From an uncultured Marinobacter sp. (GTDB lineage: Bacteria > Pseudomonadota > Gammaproteobacteria > Pseudomonadales > Oleiphilaceae), in assembly GCF_947488835.1 (NCBI RefSeq), contig NZ_CANLBK010000003.1, positions 124,001 to 188,000 of the forward strand: a stretch of DNA of 64,000 nucleotides. The letters are read 5' to 3'. Below the pieces are notes generated by a model. The model saw nothing but the letters and a program-made list of their open reading frames with translations, was not told the origin of the DNA and searched no databases. Both the position numbers and the translations under genes were made by a program. Shown piece after piece: positions 1-8,398 of this stretch. Position 1 is the stretch's first letter; each line of letters begins with the position of its first letter.

Positions 1-2
1 TT

Positions 3-2576
3 GGCCTTGTGTACGCGCCTTTTCTTGTTTCCCGGCTGATGGGAGGCACCCTGGCAAACACGAACCGGTTGCTGCACTTTCAGATCAGTGATGGCGACCA
101 CCAGCTTTACAGCGAGTTCAGTGAAACAGCGGAGAATAACTACGACACCTCACCCATGTTCCAGGCCTCCTACTCTCTCGATATCTATGGGCGGGAATGG
201 CAATTTGAGGTGCAGACAACCCAACTTTTCGAGAAATACAACGTCAGCAAACAGCCTGCAGCCATTCTGGTCAGTGGCCTGATCATCAATGGGCTCATAC
301 TGGCTGCCTTCCTCCTGCTCTCCAACGCCAAACGGCGAGCCGAGCAGGAGGTTATCGAGAAGACTGCAGAACTGAACATGCAGAAGCTTGAAGCCGAATC
401 TGCTGTAAAGGTAAAAACAGCATTCCTTGCCAACATGAGCCACGAAATCCGCACACCAATGAACGCCATTATCGGCATGTTGGTGCTTTTGAAAGAGGCC
501 CATCTTAACGACCATTCCCGCCGCCTGGTAAGCAAAGCATTCCTGGCCTCAGAAGTGTTGTTGCAGCTTTTGAATGACATTCTGGACCTGTCCAGAATTG
601 AAGCAGACCATATCGAACTGGATTATCAGCCGTTTGAAATCGAAGCGCTGGTTCAGCGCAGCGTTGAGTTGTTCGCCATCACAGCAGAAGAGAAAGGGTT
701 GAAACTGCGGGTAAACATTGCACCGTCCACGCCCAGGTGTGTCACAGGCGACCTCCTGCGAATCTCCCAGATATGCACCAACCTGGTCGGGAACGCAATC
801 AAGTTCACCCAGGAAGGTAGCGTGAGTGTGAGCATCGGATTTAGCAGCACAGACGAGACCCATGGAGTTCTGAAAATCACGGTGAAAGATACCGGCATAG
901 GGATCAGGGAAGAGGACCAACAGCGGGTTTTCGAGAACTTTCGTCAAGCCGATGAATCCACCAGCCGCGTATTCGGCGGCTCGGGCCTGGGCTTGGCAAT
1001 CAGCAACCATCTCGCAAAACTCATGGGCGCGACGCTCAGCCTGGAAAGCGCCGAAAACCAGGGTTCCAAGTTTACCCTGATGATCCCGGTTGCTCTGGCC
1101 GAGAATGAGAAGAGCATCGGCACCCGCCATGTTACAAGCCCTATCCAAGTCTATCACTATGGCATGAACCACAACCTATCCCTGCTGGAAGCCTACCGCG
1201 AACACTGGTCTCTGGAGCTGACGAAAGCCGCATCCCTGAATGAGATCAAGTCCATATTGGCAGCGGCGCCTGGCGAAGGGAGTGCCAAGCCGTCAATGGT
1301 GATCGTCGATATGGACGATCTAGAAACAGAGATCGCCAAAGGATTTGTACAGGAACTGTTGGCGACACCAGAGCAATACCAAATAAAAGGGCTTCTGGTG
1401 GTTGTACCTGCCGGCTTCAAGCAAAACTGGATGATTGAGTTTCAGGATGCCGGCGGCCGCACAGCCTATGAACCTCTAACCCCCTCCAAGCTGTTCGAGC
1501 ATCTCGCACCAAAGCAGTTGGAAGAGCACACACTCACATCAACTCCTCGCCCCATATTCCACGACCTGAGGGTACTGATCGTTGATGACGTACAGCTCAA
1601 TTGCGGAATTGTTGCAAGCTACCTAAGCTCTTTTGGTGTGCAATCCGAGTCTGTCCACAACGGCGCCGACGCCGTGCAGTGCCTGGAAAGCCGCCCATTC
1701 AATCTAGTTCTGATGGATCTTCATCTGGACGGTGAAACAGGACAGGACATTACCCGCCAGATTCGAAGCCACGAGGGTATCAGCCAGCCGATCATAGCCG
1801 CGCTATCTGCTTCAATATCCGAACACGACCGCAGCAGCGCGTACAGCGCGGGTATGGACGACTATCTGACCAAACCTGTTCTTCCCGGAGACATTCAAAG
1901 GTTGCTTCAAGCCTTTTTCAAAGACCATGCCGCTAGCGGCGAATCTTCTTCCCCGGCACGGGCGGCAAAACCGCCGGAACAAACATCCAATGCTCAACTG
2001 CCTGATTTTATATCCCGATCTGAGTACCAGACCCTATTCGGAGCCGACCCCGGCCTGTTCAACCGTTGCCTGCGCAGCTTTCTGGCTAGCTCCACAGAGA
2101 TGATCGCTGCTCTTGAGCACTGCGTGGAGCAAAACGATCGGGCAGCGACCAAGGCCATTGCTCACAAAATTAAAGGGGCGGCGGCCAATATCGCTGACAT
2201 AGAATTAGCCAAGGTTGCGGATAAGGTTGAAGAGGCCGCGGAATCGGGCAGCTCAGGACTCGGGCCGGAAATGCTTCTGACAACTCTGATAGAGCATATT
2301 CAGCAGCTTTCTGAAATGGCCAGCGCCGCAGAATCCACAGGGCGGACTGCTATTATGACAAGCGAACCCGTGAATCAGATCATTGAACGGATGATGCAGC
2401 GACTGGCCGGCAACCGTATTGCGAGTGACGGTGACATCGATCAGGTGTTGGAATTTCTGCGCGAGAATGGCGAAACCACCCTTGCAACGCGCCTGCGCCT
2501 GGCACTTGAAACCTACAAATTTAGCGAGGCCACTGATTTGCTGTCGAAGATCAAACTTGAAGTCCGGGGCAGTTAG
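3..2576 (+). CDS. Hybrid sensor histidine kinase, CHASE-HisKA-HATPase-REC-Hpt (5' truncated by window)
   Basis: The frame is open to the left edge, and the residues before the GTG at position 9 continue a CHASE-type sensor domain, so the true start lies outside. Counting from position 9: the end of the periplasmic sensor (1-80), a membrane helix (about 83-105), HisKA with His145 in SHEIRTP, HATPase with the N box (NLVGNAIKF, about 258-266) and G boxes (DTGIGI; GGSGLGLA), a degenerate receiver-like stretch (about 375-505), a receiver (about 519-640) with Asp570 in LMDL, and an Hpt domain with His719 in HKIKG. This is a complete internal phosphorelay. The next gene, a response-regulator cyclase, starts 4 nt after the stop and is the likely output. 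The stimulus is unknown. Confidence 0.9.
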   Translation, partial: GLVYAPFLVSRLMGGTLANTNRLLHFQISDGDHQLYSEFSETAENNYDTSPMFQASYSLDIYGREWQFEVQTTQLFEKYNVSKQPAAILVSGLIINGLILAAFLLLSNAKRRAEQEVIEKTAELNMQKLEAESAVKVKTAFLANMSHEIRTPMNAIIGMLVLLKEAHLNDHSRRLVSKAFLASEVLLQLLNDILDLSRIEADHIELDYQPFEIEALVQRSVELFAITAEEKGLKLRVNIAPSTPRCVTGDLLRISQICTNLVGNAIKFTQEGSVSVSIGFSSTDETHGVLKITVKDTGIGIREEDQQRVFENFRQADESTSRVFGGSGLGLAISNHLAKLMGATLSLESAENQGSKFTLMIPVALAENEKSIGTRHVTSPIQVYHYGMNHNLSLLEAYREHWSLELTKAASLNEIKSILAAAPGEGSAKPSMVIVDMDDLETEIAKGFVQELLATPEQYQIKGLLVVVPAGFKQNWMIEFQDAGGRTAYEPLTPSKLFEHLAPKQLEEHTLTSTPRPIFHDLRVLIVDDVQLNCGIVASYLSSFGVQSESVHNGADAVQCLESRPFNLVLMDLHLDGETGQDITRQIRSHEGISQPIIAALSASISEHDRSSAYSAGMDDYLTKPVLPGDIQRLLQAFFKDHAASGESSSPARAAKPPEQTSNAQLPDFISRSEYQTLFGADPGLFNRCLRSFLASSTEMIAALEHCVEQNDRAATKAIAHKIKGAAANIADIELAKVADKVEEAAESGSSGLGPEMLLTTLIEHIQQLSEMASAAESTGRTAIMTSEPVNQIIERMMQRLAGNRIASDGDIDQVLEFLRENGETTLATRLRLALETYKFSEATDLLSKIKLEVRGS

Positions 2577-2580
2577 CCTG

Positions 2581-3492
2581 ATGAGTATAAATAGAGCACC
2601 AACGGTGCTGATCGTAGAAGATGAACCCGTAGGCATTGCCAGCCTCGTTGGCATTCTGGGGGACGCTTGTGAGCTGATCATCAGCCAGAGCCTGGCCGAA
2701 GCAAAAGAGCTCCTGTCCGACGAAATAGACATAGTGCTTCTCGACCTGTACCTGCCCGATGGCTCCGGGCTCGACTTTCTAAACGAGCTCAGGGCGTCTG
2801 AACGGTATGCCTACGTGCCTGTTATCTGCATTTCCGCTTCTGACAATACACGGGATATTGAGGAGGCTTTTCGGCATGGCGCAACAGACTATGTGCTGAA
2901 GCCGTTCAATAAAACCATACTAAGCTCCAAAGTATCGACGTTTATTGACCTTAAGCGCAAAACCGACATGTTGGCAGAAGCAGTTCTTATTGACCCCTTA
3001 ACCGGGATTGGCAACAGGCGCCTGTTCAACCAGCACCTTGATCTGGAGTGGCGACGAGCCTGGCGCCAGAACAACACCCTTGGACTGGTACTGGTCGATC
3101 TGGACCATTTCAAGCAGATCAATGATCAGCATGGTCACGCCCAGGGCGATTTGTGCCTGCAAAAGCTCGCAGCTACCATGAATACCAGCTTCGCACGGGC
3201 TGGTGAGGTGGTTGCGCGCCTCGGAGGTGACGAGTTTGTCGCGCTTATACCCGGGGCCGATCTGCAAAGCACTGTATTGGCGGCAAACAACCTGATCCAG
3301 TCCATTCGGGCAGAATGTCAGAGCTGCCCGAAACGTGCGAAAACCTGCACCCCTTTCACCATATCCGTAGGTTGCTCGGCCATTCAGCCGTCATCTTTGT
3401 CAAATGCCGCCGAATTGATCGAAGCCGCAGACAGGCGTCTATATGAGGCCAAGGAAGATGGAGGGCGCAACTGTGTCAGACCCTTACCTTGA
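2581..3492 (+). CDS. Response regulator diguanylate cyclase (REC-GGDEF)
   Basis: About 303 aa. An N-terminal receiver has the acidic pair EDE and phospho-acceptor Asp55 in LLDLYLPDG, followed by a GGDEF domain with intact GGDEF at 215-219. It should make c-di-GMP when phosphorylated. The start is the ATG 4 nt after the kinase stop; a longer in-frame version would lie inside the kinase gene. The product-inhibition site expected nine residues upstream of GGDEF reads RAGE, not RxxD, so feedback inhibition may be altered. A short cysteine-bearing stretch (CQSC, then KTC) sits in the C-terminal part of the cyclase domain, which is unusual. The gene overlaps the next gene by 20 nt. Confidence 0.9.
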   Translation: MSINRAPTVLIVEDEPVGIASLVGILGDACELIISQSLAEAKELLSDEIDIVLLDLYLPDGSGLDFLNELRASERYAYVPVICISASDNTRDIEEAFRHGATDYVLKPFNKTILSSKVSTFIDLKRKTDMLAEAVLIDPLTGIGNRRLFNQHLDLEWRRAWRQNNTLGLVLVDLDHFKQINDQHGHAQGDLCLQKLAATMNTSFARAGEVVARLGGDEFVALIPGADLQSTVLAANNLIQSIRAECQSCPKRAKTCTPFTISVGCSAIQPSSLSNAAELIEAADRRLYEAKEDGGRNCVRPLP

Positions 3493-5662
3493 ATTTATCA
3501 TGCACGATGGATCAGAGCTGTTCGGGTTAAGCGGCAACCCAAAGATTCTGGTTGTTGACGATGAACCGACCAACATTCGTGTTCTGACAGATGCCCTCAG
3601 CAAGGATTATGATCTGGTGGTCGCATCCAGCGCTGCTGAAGCCATGCGCATTCTTGAACAAAGCGACAAACCCCACCTGATTCTGCTGGACATCATGATG
3701 CCGGGAACGGATGGGCTCCAGATGTGTCGCGACCTGAAAGCCAGGCGCGATTTGCAGCATATACCGGTTATATTTATCACAGCCCTGAGCGACTCGAAAT
3801 CAGAAGAGAAAGGATATATAGCCGGCGCCGTTGACTATATCCACAAGCCGATCCGCTTGCCTGCCGTGAGGGCCAGGGTGCGCACCCACATTTCCCTCAG
3901 CGGTATGCTTGATCACATCACGGCTCTGAACCAAGAACTCAAAGAACAGATTGAAAAGCTGGCCAACTCCGGACAGCCTGGCAATAACCTGTTCGAAAGA
4001 GTCTTCATGGCAACCTCGGAAGGCATTATCCTCCTGGACGCCAACAGCACCATCATCGCAGTGAACTCTGCGTTTTCCCGCATTACCGGGTATTCCGAAA
4101 AAGACGTACTCAATATGAGCTACGCGAATCTGAGCAAAGATATAGATTCTCAACTTGGCCTGGACAGCATCTGCAAGCATCTAACGGAGCACGACCACTG
4201 GTCTGGAGAGCTTCATAGCCGCCGAAAATCCGGAGAGCTCTACCCGGAACTCCGAACCATCAGCACTATTCGCTCAATCAACAATGATGTCACGCACTAC
4301 GTTGTGGTGTTTAATGATATATCCAGCGTAAAAGAGACAGAGCAGCGACTGGAAGAACTGAAGTGGCGCGATCCGATTACAGGCCTTTCAAACCGGGCTC
4401 TGTTCCTGAGTCAGCTTGGTACCGTGCTGAAATTCTGCACTCGTGGCAGTGAGTCTACCGCCGTCCTCGTGGTGGATATCAATAATTTCCGATATATCAA
4501 CGAAACCTTCGGCTTTAAAACCGGTGACTCAGTGATCAGAGAGTTCGCCAAACGCCTGCGCCGCGCTGTGTTCACTGACGACTCCATAGCCAGACTCTCT
4601 GGCGACGAGTTTGGTATTGTTCTGGCGCCTAAGCAGTGGGCCATTGATGATGCGTATCGGGTTGTGCTGGGTTTATACGATCGTATCCAGAACAGCCTGA
4701 CCGAGCCCATTCAAAATGGCGACAACCCCGCTCTCCACCTTGAAGTCACAGTTGGTGCCGCCTTATACCCTACCGACAGCTCAGACTCTCCAACATCCGC
4801 CCTTCAACACGCGGAAACCGCACATCGCAGTGCCAAAGCGGCTAATCGGCCAATCGCGATTTTTGAAGATTCCATGAGTGATCAAATTCGCCACCAGCTA
4901 CAGATTGAATCGGAGCTGAAGCGGGCGCTAGAGCGCGATGAACTGCTGCTGTACGCACAGCCCCAACTGTCTCCAGAGAGGGTTCTCTACGGGCTTGAGA
5001 TTCTGGTTCGCTGGGGTCACCCCGAACGCGGTCTTCTGGGCCCGGGCGAGTTCATCCCTCTTGCGGAAAATACCCGGCAAATTGTGAAGGTCGAACGGTG
5101 GATTCTGCGCAAATCCATGGAGAAAATGGTCGAAGTTCACAGGACTCATCCCGAGCTTCGCTGCGCCATCAACATATCGATTAAGCACTTCGCAGAAGAT
5201 GATTTTGTAGCAGCCGTGAAAAACCTGTTAGCCGCGTCCGAGTTTCCCGCTGAGCTGCTTACCCTGGAACTCACAGAAAGCGTTTCAGCTGACGATCTGG
5301 AATCCGTTATCCAAAAGATGGAAGCCTTGCGCAACCTTGGGTGCACCTTCTCACTCGATGATTTTGGAACCGGCTATTCATCGCTATCCCGTTTGCAACG
5401 CCTGCCTATATCCGAGGTCAAAATTGACCGCAGCTTCGTGCTTTTAGCTCCCAATGAGCCTATGAACGCCAACATTGTTGAAATGGTTGTAAGGATTGGC
5501 GACACCATGGGCGCTCGCGTCGTTGCGGAGGGTATCGAAACTCAAGTTCATGCAGATTTTCTCGCAACCCTGCATCCTCACGTTTGCCTACAGGGTTACT
5601 TCTTCGGGGTTCCACAGCCTATTGAAACGTTTATGGACGCGGAAGAGCCACCGTTGAGCTGA
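3473..5662 (+). CDS. REC-PAS-GGDEF-EAL c-di-GMP turnover protein
   Basis: About 729 aa. The start chosen is GTG 3473, with GGAGG at 3460-3464; longer ATG starts in the same frame lack this spacing. Domains in order: receiver (VVDDEPTN; phospho-Asp in LLDIMMPG), a short coiled coil, PAS (about 175-290), GGDEF with the variant SGDEF and no upstream RxxD site, and EAL. The EAL domain has the motif as EIL in LEILVRWGHPERG, and keeps ELTES, DDFGTGYSS, KIDRSF and AEGIE, so phosphodiesterase activity is expected. The GGDEF half may be weak or regulatory. Co-transcribed with a kinase and a cyclase, it probably gives one phosphorelay two opposing outputs. Confidence 0.9.
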   Translation: MSDPYLEFIMHDGSELFGLSGNPKILVVDDEPTNIRVLTDALSKDYDLVVASSAAEAMRILEQSDKPHLILLDIMMPGTDGLQMCRDLKARRDLQHIPVIFITALSDSKSEEKGYIAGAVDYIHKPIRLPAVRARVRTHISLSGMLDHITALNQELKEQIEKLANSGQPGNNLFERVFMATSEGIILLDANSTIIAVNSAFSRITGYSEKDVLNMSYANLSKDIDSQLGLDSICKHLTEHDHWSGELHSRRKSGELYPELRTISTIRSINNDVTHYVVVFNDISSVKETEQRLEELKWRDPITGLSNRALFLSQLGTVLKFCTRGSESTAVLVVDINNFRYINETFGFKTGDSVIREFAKRLRRAVFTDDSIARLSGDEFGIVLAPKQWAIDDAYRVVLGLYDRIQNSLTEPIQNGDNPALHLEVTVGAALYPTDSSDSPTSALQHAETAHRSAKAANRPIAIFEDSMSDQIRHQLQIESELKRALERDELLLYAQPQLSPERVLYGLEILVRWGHPERGLLGPGEFIPLAENTRQIVKVERWILRKSMEKMVEVHRTHPELRCAINISIKHFAEDDFVAAVKNLLAASEFPAELLTLELTESVSADDLESVIQKMEALRNLGCTFSLDDFGTGYSSLSRLQRLPISEVKIDRSFVLLAPNEPMNANIVEMVVRIGDTMGARVVAEGIETQVHADFLATLHPHVCLQGYFFGVPQPIETFMDAEEPPLS

Positions 5663-5670
5663 CTCTTCCG
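5640..5670. terminator. Weak hairpin between convergent genes
   Basis: An 8-bp stem (CGGAAGAG at 5640-5647 with CTCTTCCG at 5663-5670) has a 15-nt loop that contains the stop codon of the EAL gene. It is followed by GGTTTCATTT and lies between two convergent genes. The large loop and poor T tract make this weak. Confidence 0.3.
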
Positions 5671-5678
5671 GGTTTCAT

Positions 5679-8057
5679 TTAGCCTGCGGGGCGTCCTTGA
5701 TCTGGCTGGCTGTAGTCGCAAACACCATCAGGGAAGATTTCGTTTAGTCTCGTAATCTCGGGCTCCGTGAATGAAACGGTTCCGTAGGTGTCGTCACCCA
5801 ATGCGGTTGTAACCGGCTTGAGCGCGCACTTGAATACACTGCCTTCAATCGGCCCACCGGCCACGATACGGGATGTAGAGTAGGTTTCAAACTCGGCAGT
5901 ACAAGCGCCATCAGGCTGGTCATCAAGAATGCCGTTCCATACGCTGTCTCCCTTGGCGATAAGAGAACCATCCGCTTTATAGCAGCTATCTACCGCTGCC
6001 GCCGGCTTGTTGTCGGCGATACTCAGCTCGGGATTCTCACGCATATTCATCAGCCAGTCGTGCAGCACACCCAGCGCATCCATGGTTGGGTCTGAGCTTT
6101 TATCCGGCCTCGGTCTGTTTCCATCGGAAGTGTCGGTTGGCCTGCCGTCGGTAAACCAGATTACCTGGTTACCTGAGTCTCCCATCTTGTTGATGATGCG
6201 CTGGCGCACTGAGAAGGACTGGTGACTGTTGTGCATATCCAGCACTTCCTCCAAGTAGTGCCTCCAATCTATAACCGGAATATTGAGTTGGCCGTCGAAG
6301 ACCATCCCAACGTCATAGGCCGCCTGAATCGCTAACAAATCACCCTCAGTGCGAGGTGCTGGCGCCGTACCATCGGCACTCAGGTTCATGTTGCGGGAGC
6401 TCCAAGGGTCGAACTTGGTTGGATCAGCAAAGACGTCTGCTTCCGTACCAATAAACGGAAAGCCCTCCTGCACCATTTCGGACGGATGTTTCCATCCGCC
6501 AACCTGCGCGTTCAGTTTGAGAAACTCGGTTTTGGTGATTTTGCCATCAACCAATGCTCCGAGGCCGTACTGGACGCCAACGTTGTCGTACAAGGTGCGC
6601 GGGTCGCCGTTCTCATCAACGCCGTAGATATTTCTCAAATCGTCATAATGAGACCATTCCACGGTACCCATCACACCAGCAGGCTCCATTAACTCCTGAT
6701 TTCGAGCTTCCCCGAACAGTGGGTTCATTACCAAAGGTGTAAGCCCGCGCCAGGCCGGAATGCATTCGGTCATGCCCGGCGCTGTGCTATACCCAAGCAT
6801 TGCTTTAGCGCCGGCCAGCGGGTCCGGGTAGTCGTCGGTAGCATTAAGCCCCACCAACCAGGAACGGTTTTTGGTAGTTTGCCACTTGGTATTGTCTTTA
6901 TCCGTAACGTCCATGTAGTACTCCAGCAACTCACAGTCACCGATGTGAATGGTCTGGGTGACCATGTCGGGATAGGAGTACTGCGGCATACCTGCATCCA
7001 GCAAGCCAGGATGGTTCTGGGAATAAACGTACTGCTGGATAGCGCCACCAGATCCGCCAACGGACACTGTGTACTCAGGCACACCAAAGCGCTTGATGAA
7101 GTGTTCCTTCACCATCAATGCCGTTTCGCCACCTACTTGAAGGTTGTAGTGGGTGTCTGCTTTGGTACCGGTGGAATAAATAATGGCATAACCCTTAGCA
7201 AGGGCATCTGGGCGCAACGCTCGGCTGTTGCTAACACGGCCCTGTGAATGCCCTATGGCAACACCGCCCTGAAAGTGGAACAACAGCCGGCCATTCCAGT
7301 TTGCAACCGATGTGTCATCCGGCTCATCCCCAAGATTGGCAAGTGTGGCAAAGCTGTAGATAAACCGATTAATAGTGCCCCGCTCCTGGCGTACGATGAA
7401 ATCGACGGTGTCACCGTTGGTCAGCTCTGTGGTGGCCATATCTGCAGGCCGGGAACCATCGTCAGGCAAAACAGCCCAGCTACCGCCAGTTGTGCGATAG
7501 ACAAACTCCACATAAGGCTCGATCGAACAATCCTTGCTCAAACCTATCTTGTTAGCACCGCTATCCATAACCGGGAAGCCGGTATCGCCTTCGGTATCAA
7601 CCAATGGCTGCTTTCCCAGCTCGGTTGTAACGGTACAGACAAAGGGGTACTGCTGGGGACCAGAAAATATTGGCCCGCTCACTGGGTGAACAGTCAGGGT
7701 AAGGTCACTCAAAGGGCCGGATTCACTATGGTGCAACTCCAGCCGGTTTTCACCTTCAACGAGGCCCACTATCAGAATCTCCGGGCCATTTCGACCTGTC
7801 CGTACTTCCGGGTTGACCATCGCATCGTTGAGCCAGAATTTCAGGCTGTTCATTTCTCTGGAAACGGTTGTTGCATCACCCTCCAGTCCAACCAGTACCG
7901 TATTACCACTGACTTGGTTCGGCGCGCTGGAAAGACTGATAAGGTCAAGATCTGGTGGGTTTGAGGAACTATTATTGGATCCATCAAAACAACCACTGAG
8001 CAAAAACACAGATAATCCGGCAATCGCTAATGATTGCGTTATCAGGCGAGTAAACAT
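5679..8057 (-). CDS. DUF6351-like lipoprotein with alpha/beta-hydrolase nucleophile motif
   Basis: About 792 aa. The start is the ATG at 8057, which has GAGGG about 8 nt upstream; in-frame GTG 8090 and ATG 8072 lack a Shine-Dalgarno. The signal peptide ends in a lipobox LLSGC with Cys23, followed by a low-complexity Ser/Asn linker. A central VGGSGGA stretch fits a GxSxG nucleophile elbow. The rest resembles large uncharacterised secreted proteins that I remember as DUF6351, a recollection I could not test. Residue +2 after Cys is Phe, not Asp, so sorting to the outer membrane is expected. It stands alone, convergent with the signalling operon. A role as an esterase or tannase-like hydrolase is possible; the substrate is unknown. 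Confidence 0.7.
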   Translation of the reverse strand: MFTRLITQSLAIAGLSVFLLSGCFDGSNNSSSNPPDLDLISLSSAPNQVSGNTVLVGLEGDATTVSREMNSLKFWLNDAMVNPEVRTGRNGPEILIVGLVEGENRLELHHSESGPLSDLTLTVHPVSGPIFSGPQQYPFVCTVTTELGKQPLVDTEGDTGFPVMDSGANKIGLSKDCSIEPYVEFVYRTTGGSWAVLPDDGSRPADMATTELTNGDTVDFIVRQERGTINRFIYSFATLANLGDEPDDTSVANWNGRLLFHFQGGVAIGHSQGRVSNSRALRPDALAKGYAIIYSTGTKADTHYNLQVGGETALMVKEHFIKRFGVPEYTVSVGGSGGAIQQYVYSQNHPGLLDAGMPQYSYPDMVTQTIHIGDCELLEYYMDVTDKDNTKWQTTKNRSWLVGLNATDDYPDPLAGAKAMLGYSTAPGMTECIPAWRGLTPLVMNPLFGEARNQELMEPAGVMGTVEWSHYDDLRNIYGVDENGDPRTLYDNVGVQYGLGALVDGKITKTEFLKLNAQVGGWKHPSEMVQEGFPFIGTEADVFADPTKFDPWSSRNMNLSADGTAPAPRTEGDLLAIQAAYDVGMVFDGQLNIPVIDWRHYLEEVLDMHNSHQSFSVRQRIINKMGDSGNQVIWFTDGRPTDTSDGNRPRPDKSSDPTMDALGVLHDWLMNMRENPELSIADNKPAAAVDSCYKADGSLIAKGDSVWNGILDDQPDGACTAEFETYSTSRIVAGGPIEGSVFKCALKPVTTALGDDTYGTVSFTEPEITRLNEIFPDGVCDYSQPDQGRPAG

Positions 8058-8398
8058 CGAAAATACCCTCATTGGCGTTATTTTTATCACCGAGCATTTT
8101 GTCGAAGCTGGAAGCTGGTACTACACGAAAAAACCAAGTGTTTTTTCTTTTCAAGACTAGTCCACCTTTCACCGGAGGTACAGTGCACCACCGCTAAAGC
8201 GTAAACCTTCACACAACCACCCGGACTTGACTTAGAACAACGACAACCATCGTTCAATCAGGCTTGTCGCGTTACTGTAGTGCGACCCCTCGTTATCTTC
8301 CAAACGAATACAAATACTGTTTTTAGAGCCCGCTTTTACTTGCTTTCGGTTGTCGGCTTTGATTAAGGTGTATTTGTAATGCATCAACAGGACAGACT
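8058..8398. other. Intergenic region between divergent genes, with weak ANR/FNR-like site
   Basis: This 341-nt stretch separates the DUF6351-like gene and the oxidase operon. TTGACTTAGAACAA at 8227-8240 matches 8 of 10 conserved FNR/ANR positions, about 160 nt upstream of ccoN. TTGTAATGCATCAA at 8374-8387 also matches 8 of 10 but sits almost on the ccoN ribosome binding site (CAGGA at 8388-8392). Oxygen control of a cbb3-type operon would be expected, but neither site is perfect and I cannot assign a -10. I see no gene here. Confidence 0.35.

Noticed and set aside
8374..8387. Second ANR/FNR-like site next to the ccoN start
   Set aside because: Only 8 of 10 positions match, and it abuts the ribosome binding site, where activation is not possible; kept only as a note in the intergenic entry.
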